Assembly: GCA_037178975.1 (NCBI GenBank)
Contig: JASJZH010000003.1
Location: forward strand, 1,116,001 to 1,180,000
DNA length: 64,000 nt
Direction of reading: 5' to 3'
Source: Oscheius tipulae
Taxonomy: Eukaryota > Nematoda > Chromadorea > Rhabditida > Rhabditidae
A program made the position numbers and the translations under genes. Position 1 is the first letter of the stretch, and each line of letters starts with the position of its first letter. The notes under the pieces were generated by a model. That model made no database searches and had not been told where the DNA came from. It worked only from the letters and a program-made list of their open reading frames with translations. This document shows, piece by piece, positions 44,943-56,900 of this stretch.

Positions 44943-47900
44943 CTACTGCCTGAGAATCATAAATGAAACCGCTAAGGCAAAGGAAGTGGTAACAGAGAGG
45001 ACAGAGGATGAATCCGTTGTGGTAGCAACAGTTTTTGCAGTGGTCACTTTTGAGGTAGATTTAATTGTAGTTGGCGATGCCGTCTCTGTTGTAGTAACAA
45101 TTTTTGCAGTGATCGCTTTTAAGGTAAATTTAACTGTAGTTGGCGATGCCGCCGTTGTTGTCCCAACAGTAGACAAAAATAACGGTTTTGGTGTTGTTGG
45201 TTCACTTGGTTTCACAGGATAGATTGAAGCGCTTGTCATACACGCGTTCTGATCACAACAGCATCCCATGAGATTGGGAATACCATCTACCGTGTTGCAG
45301 CTATTGCTCAGACCTATAATTGTGTATTGTATTAGAAAATGTAAACATACCGATAGCTTTGCAGGCCGCTGCAGGATCACACGTGTACAGAACCAACGAG
45401 CTTTCTACTCCGTTGTAGGTGGTATTCAGTTGGATAGAAGCGCAGTTTCCGGTACAAGCAACCCATCCAACTTGTCCCTGCTTGACATTGTTCACATAAG
45501 CTCCACTCCAGCATGTGATTGGAGGAGCGTCGTACTAAAAGAAGTTATTTGAATTCAAGAATAAAACATACGGTAATGTTCACAGCATTCCTATCAGGGA
45601 TTTCTCCTGGCTTGATGTTACAGTTGTCCTTATCATCGCAGACACAGGCTTCAACACTTCTATCAGCTGGAATAGTTCTGCAACCGTTGTCAACTCCCAA
45701 GGATTCAGTCTGCTGTATATTGAGACAGAAGTAAGCCTTTGCCTTTTTGCCATTCTGATAGGTTGATACAGAGGCACACTTTCCGTCGCAAGTTGTCTGG
45801 AAGATTTGTGTCTTACAAACAAAATTATAAGCCCATACGTAATCTCCAACACTTTCATTAGTTGCCGCATTCCAAGCTCCCACGTAGCATTGGAGAACAC
45901 GGCCAGGCGATCTGTTGAAGTTGGGGTCGATGCAAGCGTCAGAATCGCAGCAACATCCTCGTACTCCAGGTTCGGGATCTCCACATGAGTTCATTAGACC
46001 TGGAAGGTAACGTGAAAAGACACGAACTGATCTCACTAAGCTGAGCACAAACAGTAGCCGGGTCGCAACTATAAAGAGTGGCAGTTATTGGCTGTCCAGA
46101 AAGAGAGGTAGTTATGCTGATAGATGCACATTTTCCTTGACAAGATACGTATCCACCATCGGCTGTAGCGTTACCATTCACCCAAAGACCATTGTAACAG
46201 GAGATCGATGGCTCTGTGTAGTTGGAAATAGCAGGTGGAACAATCTGAATAAACTTATTTCAGCGCGTCTCTAAAACTTCTTACACCGGTGCCATCGATG
46301 TTACAGAAGTCTTTGGTAGAGCAACAACAGCCTGCGATGTCTGGATCTGTAGTGAGTTTGTAGCAAAGTCCGTCGATCCCTAGACTTTGACACATACTAG
46401 TTGGAATACATTGATATGCAGTGAACCAGTTCCCATTCAGCGTCGATGTTAGTGACAAGCATCTTCCACTGCACTTTACAGCTGCTCCAGCCATGATGCC
46501 TCCAGGAGCTGTAAACCACGGGGTAACCATACCGACAAAGCAATTGAGATTTTGGTTTTTGGGGTAAATCGAGGTAGAATCCATACAAGCATCGGAACCA
46601 CAGCAGCAGCCAGTCAGTCCGGGAATGCCGTCAAGTTGTCCACAGTTATTATTGAGGCCCATTGCAGAGCAGGCAGCAGAAGGATCACAAGTATACAGTT
46701 TAAGAACATGAATGGCTCCGTTGAGAGAAGTGAGCCACTGCAGAGAAGCACACATTCCTTTACAACTGCTCCAGCCTTCTTCGCCTTGCGGTCGGTCGTT
46801 GATGTAGAGACCGCTCCAACAAGCGATCGGATTGCCAGAGAACTAAAAAATTACGGTTTTCAATTAGCAACAATTACACCAACATTGGTATTTATAGGAT
46901 TCTGCAGAACGTTTTCTCCTGGGTCAACGTTGCAATTGTTGGCACTGTCACAGACGCAAGCCTTGATCTCCATCTCTGCAGGAATGGATCTACACCCATT
47001 ATCGACTCCCAGAGCTTCGGTTTGTTCCTGGTTCAGGCAGAAATATGCCTTATACTTTTGGTTACTGATGTAAGTGTAGATTGAAGCGCACTTTCCGTCA
47101 CATTGAGTCTGAAAAGCTATTAATTTTATTTAACAACATTTTGTTACATCTGCTCCCATGCTCTGTTTTGTAGCCCCGTTCCAGACTCCAACATAACATG
47201 TGAGTCCTCTACCCGGATATCTGTTGAAGTTAGGATCGATACAAGTGTTTGTGTCACAGCAACATCCAAGTATACCAGTCTCCGGTGAAATACAACTGTT
47301 ACTCACATCTAAGAACGAACTACAAAATCTTAATAGTGTAACTAACTGAGTTGGCTGCAAACTGTTGCTGGATCACATGTGTACAATGTTGCAGTGGTCA
47401 GTTTTCCGGAAAAATACGTAGTAATACTAATCGAGACGCATTTTCCTTGGCAGACAGTGTATCCACCATCGGCAGTAGCGTTACCATTCACCCAAAGTCC
47501 ACTATAACATGCAATTGCCGGCTCATTGAAGCTGGAAGGGCTTGGGACAGGAATCTGAACACATGAAAAGACAACTGAGGAAACATACTCCAGTTCCGTC
47601 GATGTTACAGTAGTCCTTGTTGGAGCAGCAGCAACCCGTAATGTCTCGGTCGGTTGTGAGGGTGTGGCAAGTATTGTCAATTGAGAGATTTTGGCAAACG
47701 CTGGTGTCAATGCACTGGTAGGCAGTGATGGGAAAGCCGTTGACAGTTGACGACAGAAGTCCACAACGTCCGTTACATTTCATCGAAGCACCAGCCATGA
47801 TTCCATTCTGATTGGAGGACCAGGGAGTAACAATTCCCGCAAAACAGTTCATTGTAGTTGTCGATGTGCATGTGTTGTTGTCAGCTGCAGGGATGTGTGT

Positions 47901-50900
47901 AGAGTTTGAAACCGTCGGATAAATTGAATCACTAGTCATACAGGCGTTTCGATCGCAACAACAGCCGATAAGTCCAGGAATTGCATCCAGATTGCGACAA
48001 GTATTGTTCAAAGCTGAAATAAACAATAAAAGCCCTTGCTGCCGCTACTTACAGAGGGAACTGCATACTGCAGAAGGATCGCAAGTGTAGAGAACGAGAC
48101 TGTTGATGGCTCCTTGGAAGGTGGTATTCATTTGGATAGAAGCGCAGTTCCCAGTGCAAGCGACCCAGCCAACTGAGCCTTGTTTCTGCCCGTTCACATA
48201 AGTTCCACTCCAGCAGGTGATCGGAGGTGAAGTGTACTAAAATACTGCATCGAAGAGCTCAAAATAAACCAAACATTAGTATTGACTGTATTAGTTGGGG
48301 TCTCGCCAGGCTTGATGTTACAGTTGTTCGAGTCATCACAGATGCAAGCTTCGATAAGGTTATCAGACGGAATATGCCTGCAGCCGTTGTCGACTCCAAG
48401 AGATTCAGTCTGCTGTGCATTGAGGCAGAAATACACCTTGTTCAGGCTGTTGCTCTGGTAAGTAGAAATGGAAGCACATTTTCCGTCGCATGTGGTCTGA
48501 GCAGTTTTTCCAAATTCTTGCGAAACTTCAACTAACAAATGCTCCAACACTTCTGTTGTTAGCAGAATTCCATGCTCCAATGTAGCAACTAAGAGAGCGG
48601 TCAGGAGATCTGTTGTAGTTGGGATCAATACAGGCATCGGAGTCACAACAGCAGCCCTTGACTCCAGGCTCAGGAGAACCGCAAGAGTTAGTAAAATCTA
48701 AAGTGATCCTTTAGAAAAATAATAATGATATCTCACTGAGTTGGGAGCAGACTTTCGCAGGGTCGCAAGTGAAAAGTGTTGCAGTTTGAGGAGCTCCATT
48801 TAGTGTCGTGGTCAGATTGATAGATGCACATTTTCCTTGACAGCCAATGTAACCGCCGTCAGCAACGACGTTTCCGTTGACCCAGAGTCCACTATAGCAA
48901 GCGATAGTTGGTTCACTGAATGTTGGGTGACTGAATGTGATCTGAAAGCAGATTATGGAAGTCAAGCATATATCAAAAGCAATAAAGCACAGTTAGTTGC
49001 AAAAACGACAGACGTTTGTTCCAGCTGTGCTACAGTAATCTCCAGATGAGCAGCAGCATCCAGTAATGTCACGGTCAGCATAAAGTGTACTACAGGCTCC
49101 ATCAATTCCAAGAGTCTGACAGACGTTGTTCGAGATACATTGGTAGGCAGTGAAGTTGTAACCATTGAGAGTAGAAGACAAGGAGGCACAGCGACCGTTA
49201 CATTTGACCGAAGCTCCGGCCATAATACCTCCAGGAGCAGATGACCAGGGGGTGACAATTCCAGCATAACAGTTGAGATTCTGGTTCTTGGGATAGATAG
49301 AGTTGGCATCCATGCAAGCGTCAGAACTGCAACAGCAACCGGTAAGGCCAGGAATGGCGTCGACTTGTCCACAGCTGTTGATGAGACCCATCGCAGAACA
49401 GGCAGCGGCAGGATCGCAGGTGTAGAGAGTGAACGTGTTGTTGATTCCATTAAAAGTTGTAAGCCATTGCATGGAAGCACACATCCCTCTGCAACCACTC
49501 CAGCCAACTGATCCTTGTGCAAAGCCGTTCACGTACAGACCATTCCAGCAGACGATAGGATTTCCAACAACCTAAACGTGATAGTCAAATAAAATGAAAA
49601 GTCTTACGGTTATGTTTAAGGGGTTCTGTGTTTCTCCAACATCAACGTTACAGTTGCTTGCGCCATCACAAACACAAGCTACAAGCGTTCGATCTCCTGC
49701 AACATGTCGGCATCCGTTGTCAACTCCAAGTGTCTCGGTCTGCTGTTTGCTAAGGCAGAAATAGGCCTTGTACTTTGTGTTCATATAGTATGTATAGACA
49801 GAAGCACACTTTCCATCGCAGGACGACTGCAAATTTAACGTTATTATCAAGCAGGAGTTCTGTATATTTATGAATACGAAAATTGTCGGCAAGTGATACA
49901 CGGGCTATCAATTTTGTTTCGTCTGAATTTGTGAAAAGTGGTATATTTATAGAAAGGCGGTTTGTCTTTGCAATTGTGTTTTGAAGAACTTGTTACTCAA
50001 CAAAAAGAGAGCAATATCATGTGAAGATCAAATGGGCGAAAATCAACAAAACAGGAACAATACACAAGGAAAATCCAAATCCACAACTGCTCTTAAAATG
50101 ATCACGCCCTGTCTGTTCTACAGTCCTATGTTATAAATGGTCACACTGCATGCTCCCATATTGGTGCTTCTCAGTTCAAACGTCGGCTACACGTTCCCAA
50201 AGTATGACAAAAAGAACGGTCCAGAAACAGAGACGATATAAGGACATAAAGCCAAAGATTGTGATAAGGGAAAAGCGACACTATTTGACAAAATGCCTTT
50301 GTTTAAAGATACCACTTTTCACAGATCCAGATTGTTCATCTTTCGTTGAAGTTCGAAGAATTCAGAATTCCTCAGTCTATTATCTCTGTACCACAGCTTT
50401 GTAGTCTCCCTGTATTTCTGTCTTTCTGTCTCCCTTTCACTCTCTCCCTCTCTATCGGGGACTTTTCTGTAAGTTTTAAATCTTAGCGACACGACAATTC
50501 TACTCTGAAATAGTCTACTTTTAAACACACTTAGGCTACCAAGAAAAATGGAGGAAATGGCCGTACAAGGGGAAAAAACAGCGTTTTGTCAATTTTCTTC
50601 ATTTTTCTTGGTAATTTTTCTGTCGAAGCAGACTATCTTAGAGTAGAATTTGATACACACTTAAAAACCGATGAAATGCAGAACGAATGACATTCCCGCA
50701 CAAAATTCAAATTCAAAAACGCGTTTTCGGGGACACCCATACACCCATAATGTTACTATCCCTTTAAAAGGTTTCTAAAGTCGTTTTCCACTCAAATACC
50801 TAGCAAAGAGTTGTCTGGTTCGAGCGGCGACATTTAAAAGCACACTAACTTTTACGCGCAAGTTTCTATTTTTGCCAGTTTCGTTGGTAGGGGAACAAGA

Positions 50901-53900
50901 AAGGGTTTTATGACCTGATATTACCACATCCTACTGTCACGACTGTTGATTGGCACAAAAAATTCCTAACAAGTGCCTCACACTATTCAGAAGTTACTTG
51001 TACTCAAAGTAGCTACTCTGACGATTATCAAAAGTAGCAAAATTTTCGTCCGGGAAAATGCAGGGGATAATGTTACACCATATGCATAGCTTCAGATCTT
51101 TAGCCTAAAAGATGCGCTCTCAAATCGCGAATATAGGACGGCGGACGTTTTGGAAAAAAGACTTTTTCACCTAACTTAATTTGCGCATCTAGCGACGTGA
51201 TAGTGATGTCCAGTAGGTAACTCTTTAAGCTGAATCCGATGGAATATGGCCCGAATCCTCAAAATGTTTCTGACGCGCGAAAAGTAATTGAAAGCGCTTT
51301 GCGCTAGTGGAATGTAAAGCCAATTCACACCGCACTACTGCGCGGGATACGATAACAAATAAACTCACGTCAGCTCCCATGCTCTGTTTTGTAGCTCCAT
51401 TCCATACTCCTACATAGCAGAAGAGACTACGGCCAGGCTCGCGATTATACTGAGGATCAATGCAGGTATCTGAATCGCAACAGCAACTGCGAATTCCAGG
51501 CTCCGGAACAGCACAATTGTTAGTGATGTCTGGAAAGTAATAATTTTCACCGATTCAGAACAATCTGTACTCAATTGGTTGCAGAATGTGGTCGGGTCAC
51601 AAGTGTAAAGTACTGCCACGTGCTCTTGTCCATTAATTAAACTTGTTATACCAATGGAAGAGCATTTGCCTTGACAAACGGAGTATTGATCAGCGGTGAT
51701 CGGGATGCCATCCAACCACAGACCATTGTAGCAGGCAATTACCGGTTCTGTGTAGTTGGGAAATCGTGGAGGAGAGATCTAAATTCATTATCTTAATGCT
51801 ACTGAGGCACAGATTACTCCAGTTCCAGCAATGTTGCAATAATCCATGCTGGAGCAGCAGCATGCGGCAACCACAGGGTCTCCAGGCAAACTGCTACATG
51901 AATTATCGAGCCCAAGTAATTCACAGACATTTGTCGGCATGCACTGGTATATCGTCACGTTGTAACCATTAACGACAGAAGCAAGAGTTCCGCATTTACC
52001 ATAACATTTGACAGGAGCTCCGGTCATGATTCCTCCAGGATTCGCTGAATAACCAGAAACGATACCAGCATAGCAGGTCAGTGTTGTGTCAAGGATAGGG
52101 GTAGTGCTGTTGTTGTTGGTGGTATTAGTAAGTTTCGGATAAATGGAGTCCACGGTCATGCATGCATTTTGGTCACAGCAACATCCGATAAAGCCGGGAA
52201 CATTTTGAAGACAATTATTGTTTACACCTATAAAACATATTCTAAAAATCCTGTGTTTTACCGAAGGCTTGGCATGTTGAAACGACGTCACAAGTGTAAA
52301 GGACAGTGCTGTAACCGATTCCACTAACAGTTGTGTTTAACTGAACAGAAACACAGTTGCCGGTACATGCAACCCATCCACTCCGCCCCAGACTATTTCC
52401 ATTCACATAGGTTCCGCTCCAACAGGTGATCGGGGGCGCGGTCGCCTTAATGTAATTCGTGAATGCTCAAAAGTTTAAATCTACAGTCACATTTAAGCTT
52501 GTTGGGGTTGGGGTGTCAGTGGGAGCCACGTTGCAGTTGTCGGAAGTATCACAGACACATATGTTGTAACTTCTATCGCCCGGTATAGTTTTGCAACCGT
52601 TGTTAATACCAAGCCATTCTGCTTGTCGTGAATTGATACAAAAGTAACCCTTCACTGTCTTTCCATTTTGAGAAGTAGAAACGGAGGCGCATTTTCCGGT
52701 ACATATGGTCTAAACCTTATAATATGTGTTCAAAGTTCAACCTTACGTAGGCTCCAACGCTACCATTAGTAGCAGCATTCCAAGCTCCAACATAGCAGCT
52801 GAGACTGTTTCCGGGATAGATGTTGTGGATGGGATCAATGCAAGTGTCATAGTCGCAACAGCAGCCCTTAATTCCAGGTTCCAGACTACTACAACTGTTT
52901 TCGATATCTGCAAACAGGTATGATATAGGAATGAAAAGGGCAAATTACTTAGTTGCGAGCAAACAGTGGCGGGATCGCAAGTGTAGAGTGTGGCAATTTG
53001 AACAGCTCCATTTAGTGATGTCGTTATACTGATGGAGGCACAGTATCCCTGACAAGCCGTATATCTACCTTTAGCAACGGCTGCTCCGTTGAGCCAGAGG
53101 CCACTGTAGCAGGCGATAGCTTGCCTTGGGATAGAAGGAATAGGGACGCTGATCTAGAAATTCTGCTTAGACAGGCAAATCAAAACAGTACATTTTTTCC
53201 GGCAATGTTGCAGTAATTCCCAGTTGAACAACAGCATCCAGTAATGTCACGGTCAGCAGTGAGAGTACCGCAGGTTTCGTCAATTCCAAGTGTCTGACAA
53301 ATATTATTTGAGATACATTGGTAGGCAGTGAAGTTGAATCCGTTGAGTGTGGAGGACAGGGAGGCACAGCGTCCGCTACATTTAACCGCAGCTCCGGCCA
53401 TAATACCTCCAGGAGCAGATGACCAGGGAGTGACAATTCCAGCATAACAGTTGAGATTCTGGTTCTTGGGATAGATAGAGTTGGCATCCATGCAAGCGTC
53501 AGAACTGCAACAGCAACCGGTAAGGCCAGGAATAGCATCGACTTGTCCGCAGCTGTTGACGAGACCCATGGCGGAACAGGCAGCGGCAGGGTCGCATGTG
53601 TAGAAAGTGAGAGTGCGTTGCAGTTGTTCGCATAGTCGCAAACACAGGCTTCAACTTCACGATCAGCAGGAATTTCTATGCAGCCATTGTGAACGCTGAG
53701 TGCCTCAGCTTGCTTCTGGTTGAGGCAGAAGTAGGCCTTGTACTTCTGGTTGTTGACGTAAGTGTAAATGGAGGCGCACTTGCCATCGCACAGAGCCTGA
53801 ATATTTTTTTGTTCAAATGAATAGTAAATAGTAACAGTACATCGACTCCCATGCTCTGATTGGTAGCCCCGTTCCACACTCCAACGTAACAAGTGATTAC

Positions 53901-56900
53901 ACGACCAGGATATCTGTTGTAGTTGGGATCGATGCAAGCGTCAGAATCGCAACAGCATCCGGTTATTCCCGGTTCAGGTGAACCGCAGGTGTTGGTCAAA
54001 TCTGAAAAACTTGTATAAAAAGCACAGTGGAGAGCTTACTGAGCTTGGAGCAGACAGTGGCGGGGTCGCAAGTGTAGAGGGTAGCTGTTTGATTAGCTCC
54101 CATTAGGTTGGTTGTCAAGCTGATGGAGGCACATTTTCCTTGGCAGCCAATGTAGCCACCGACAGCAGCAGCGTTTCCGTTGACCCATAGACCACTGTAG
54201 CAAGAGATAGGTGGTTCACTAAAAATAGGAGGTTTTGGAGGAGTGATCTGAAAACATTTCTTATGCAAGCATCCCAAAATAATACGTTTGTTCCAGCAAT
54301 GTTGCAGTAATCTCCAGTGGAGCAACAGTATCCAGTGATGTCACGGTCAGCAGTAAGAGTATCGGAATTTCCGTCAATTCCGAGAGTCTGACAGATATTG
54401 GTGGAGATACATTGATAAGCAGTGAAGTTGAATCCGTTGAGTGTGGAGGACAGGGAGGCACAGCGTCCGCTACATTTAACCGAAGCTCCGGCCATAATAC
54501 CTCCAGGAGCAGATGACCAAGGAGTCACAATTCCAGCATAGCAGTTGAGGTTCTGGTTCTTAGGATAGATAGAGGTGGCATCCATGCAAGCATCAGAGCT
54601 GCAACAGCAACCGGTGAGGCCAGGAATAGCATCGACTTGTCCGCAGCTGTTGACGAGACCCATGGCGGAACAGGCAGCGGCAGGGTCGCATGTGTAGAAA
54701 GTGAGAGTGTGGTTGTTTCCATTGAGGGAAGTCTGCCATTGGGCAGCAGCGCAGTTTCCCTTGCAACCGTTCCATCCGACAGATCCTTGAACGTTTCCGT
54801 TGATGTAGAGACCGTTCCAGCAAGCGATCGGATTTTCAGAATACTAATAATAACGAGCTTAGACGCTTTGAAAAAATACTTACGCTGGTATTAAGCGGGT
54901 TCTGAAGAACATTTTCGCCTGGTCTCACGTTGCAGTTGTTCGAATCGTCGCAGACACAGGCTTCAACTTCACGATCAGCAGGAATTCGCCTGCAGCCATT
55001 GTCAACGTTGAGAGTCTCAGCTTGCTTCTGGTTGAGGCAGAAGTAGGCCTTGTACTTCTGGTTGTTGATGTAAGTGTAAATGGAGGCGCATTTGCCATCG
55101 CACAGAGACTGAATATATTTTTTTGAAAATGAATGGACAACAGTAACAGTACATCGACTCCCATGCTCTGATTGGTAGCCCCGTTCCACACTCCAACGTA
55201 ACAAGTGATTACACGACCAGGATATCTGTTGTAGTTGGGATCGATGCAAGCGTCAGAATCGCAACAGCATCCGGTTATTCCCGGTTCAGGTGAACCGCAG
55301 GTGTTGGTCAAATCTGAAAAACTTGTATAAAAAGCACAGTGGAGAGCTTGCTGAGCTGGGAGCAGACAGTGGCTGGGTCGCAAGTGTAGAGGCTGAGAGA
55401 GTGGGGAGTTCCACTGATGGTTGTGTTCATCTGGATAGAAGCACAGTCACCATTGCAAACCTGCCAGCGTCCAGGAGAAATGTCTTGGCCGTTGAGACGA
55501 AGACCGTTCCAGCAAGAAATTGGGAACTCGGTGTTGGGGTTAGGGGTAGGAATGCTGGTGATGTTGTGGCGACGAGTGTTACAGTAGCTATAGTTGTCAC
55601 AGCAGCAGGCTCTGACTTCACGGTCTCCAGGAATATTGGTACAGTCGTCATAGAGATTGAGTCCACGGCAGACAGCGCTGTCGACACAAGCGAAGATAGA
55701 GACGTTGTATCCAGCAAGATTTCCATTGAGCGAGCCACACTTTCCACTGCAAGCAACAGCAGCTCCCGTGCTAACGTTGGCCATGTCGGATTGTATTCCA
55801 GCGTAGCAGTAGAGCTGTCCAGGTCTCTTGGGTGGCATTCTGGTGGGATCAAGACATCCATTGCTATCACAACAACATCCCATGAGTCCATCCTCGACGG
55901 TTGCACAGCTATTGGTAAGGTTGAGACCACGGCAGACGGAAGTAGGATCGCAAGTGTAGAGCTCGGCAGTGACACTGGTTCCGTTGGTGAAGGTAGAGTT
56001 CATGCTGAGGAGAGCACAGTCTCCGTTGCAAGACATCCAACCTCCATCGGACACTCTCATTCCGTTGACAAAGACTCCGGAGTAGCAGGAAACTGGGTAC
56101 TCGGGAGGACTGACCGGTCTGGTGGTGTTAATAGCCTAAAAACAAGATGTTAGCTCACATGAATGCCTGACACTTACGGGATCTCTGACGTTACAGTTGT
56201 CTCCGAGGTCGCAGCAATAGGCAGTGAATAAGCGATCTCCAGAAAGCTGTTTCTGGTCGTTGTTAAGCTCAAGAGATTTGCAGAGGTTCATCGGAGCACA
56301 GAAGTAGGTGGAAACGTTGTAGGCACCAACGAGGCCGTGAATGTTACCGCACATTCCATCACAGAAGGTTTCTGCTCCCACATCGATGTTGGTTTTAAGT
56401 CCCCGGACGGACTTGACTCCGACGTAGCACTTCAGAGGCGGTCCCGGTTTCTTGGCAGGGTAACGAGTGGGATCAAGGCAGGCATCGGTCTCACAACAGC
56501 AGCCACTGATTCCTGGCTCAACCTGGTGACATCTGTTGAAAACGTCTGTAAGCACAAACTAACAAAAATTAGCTGTAAATCATACTCAATTGGTGACACA
56601 CCGCAGCGGGATCGCAAGTGTACCAATCGGCTTGCATGTTGGCTCCGTTCACAGTGGTGTTGAAAGAAACGAGAGCACAGTCTCCCATACAAGTTTGCCA
56701 ACTGAAAAACGGAGTCAAATTTTTTAACTCTTCTTACCCAGCGATGGAAATTCCTTTGTTGTTCAAGTAGATTCCCTGGAAGCAGACAATGGGAAAGTCG
56801 TGTTCACGCGGAGCTGGAGGAGGAACGTGATATCCAAAGATGTTACAGTTGTCAGCATTGTCACAACAACATCCAGTGATAGCACGATCAGCCTGGATTG

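Noticed and set aside
53167-53610. The hydrophobic frame LPLPVPPWVSSTAADKSM and its copies near 49.3 and 54.6 kb as a membrane domain
   Set aside because: It is the out-of-frame reading of type A/B modules. It occurs as an unused shadow in intact copies and is used here only because of the deletion.
55290-56153. A 287-codon plus-strand open frame
   Set aside because: It is the shadow of exons 11-12 of the giant minus-strand gene. The minus frame has the cysteine pattern and splice sites.
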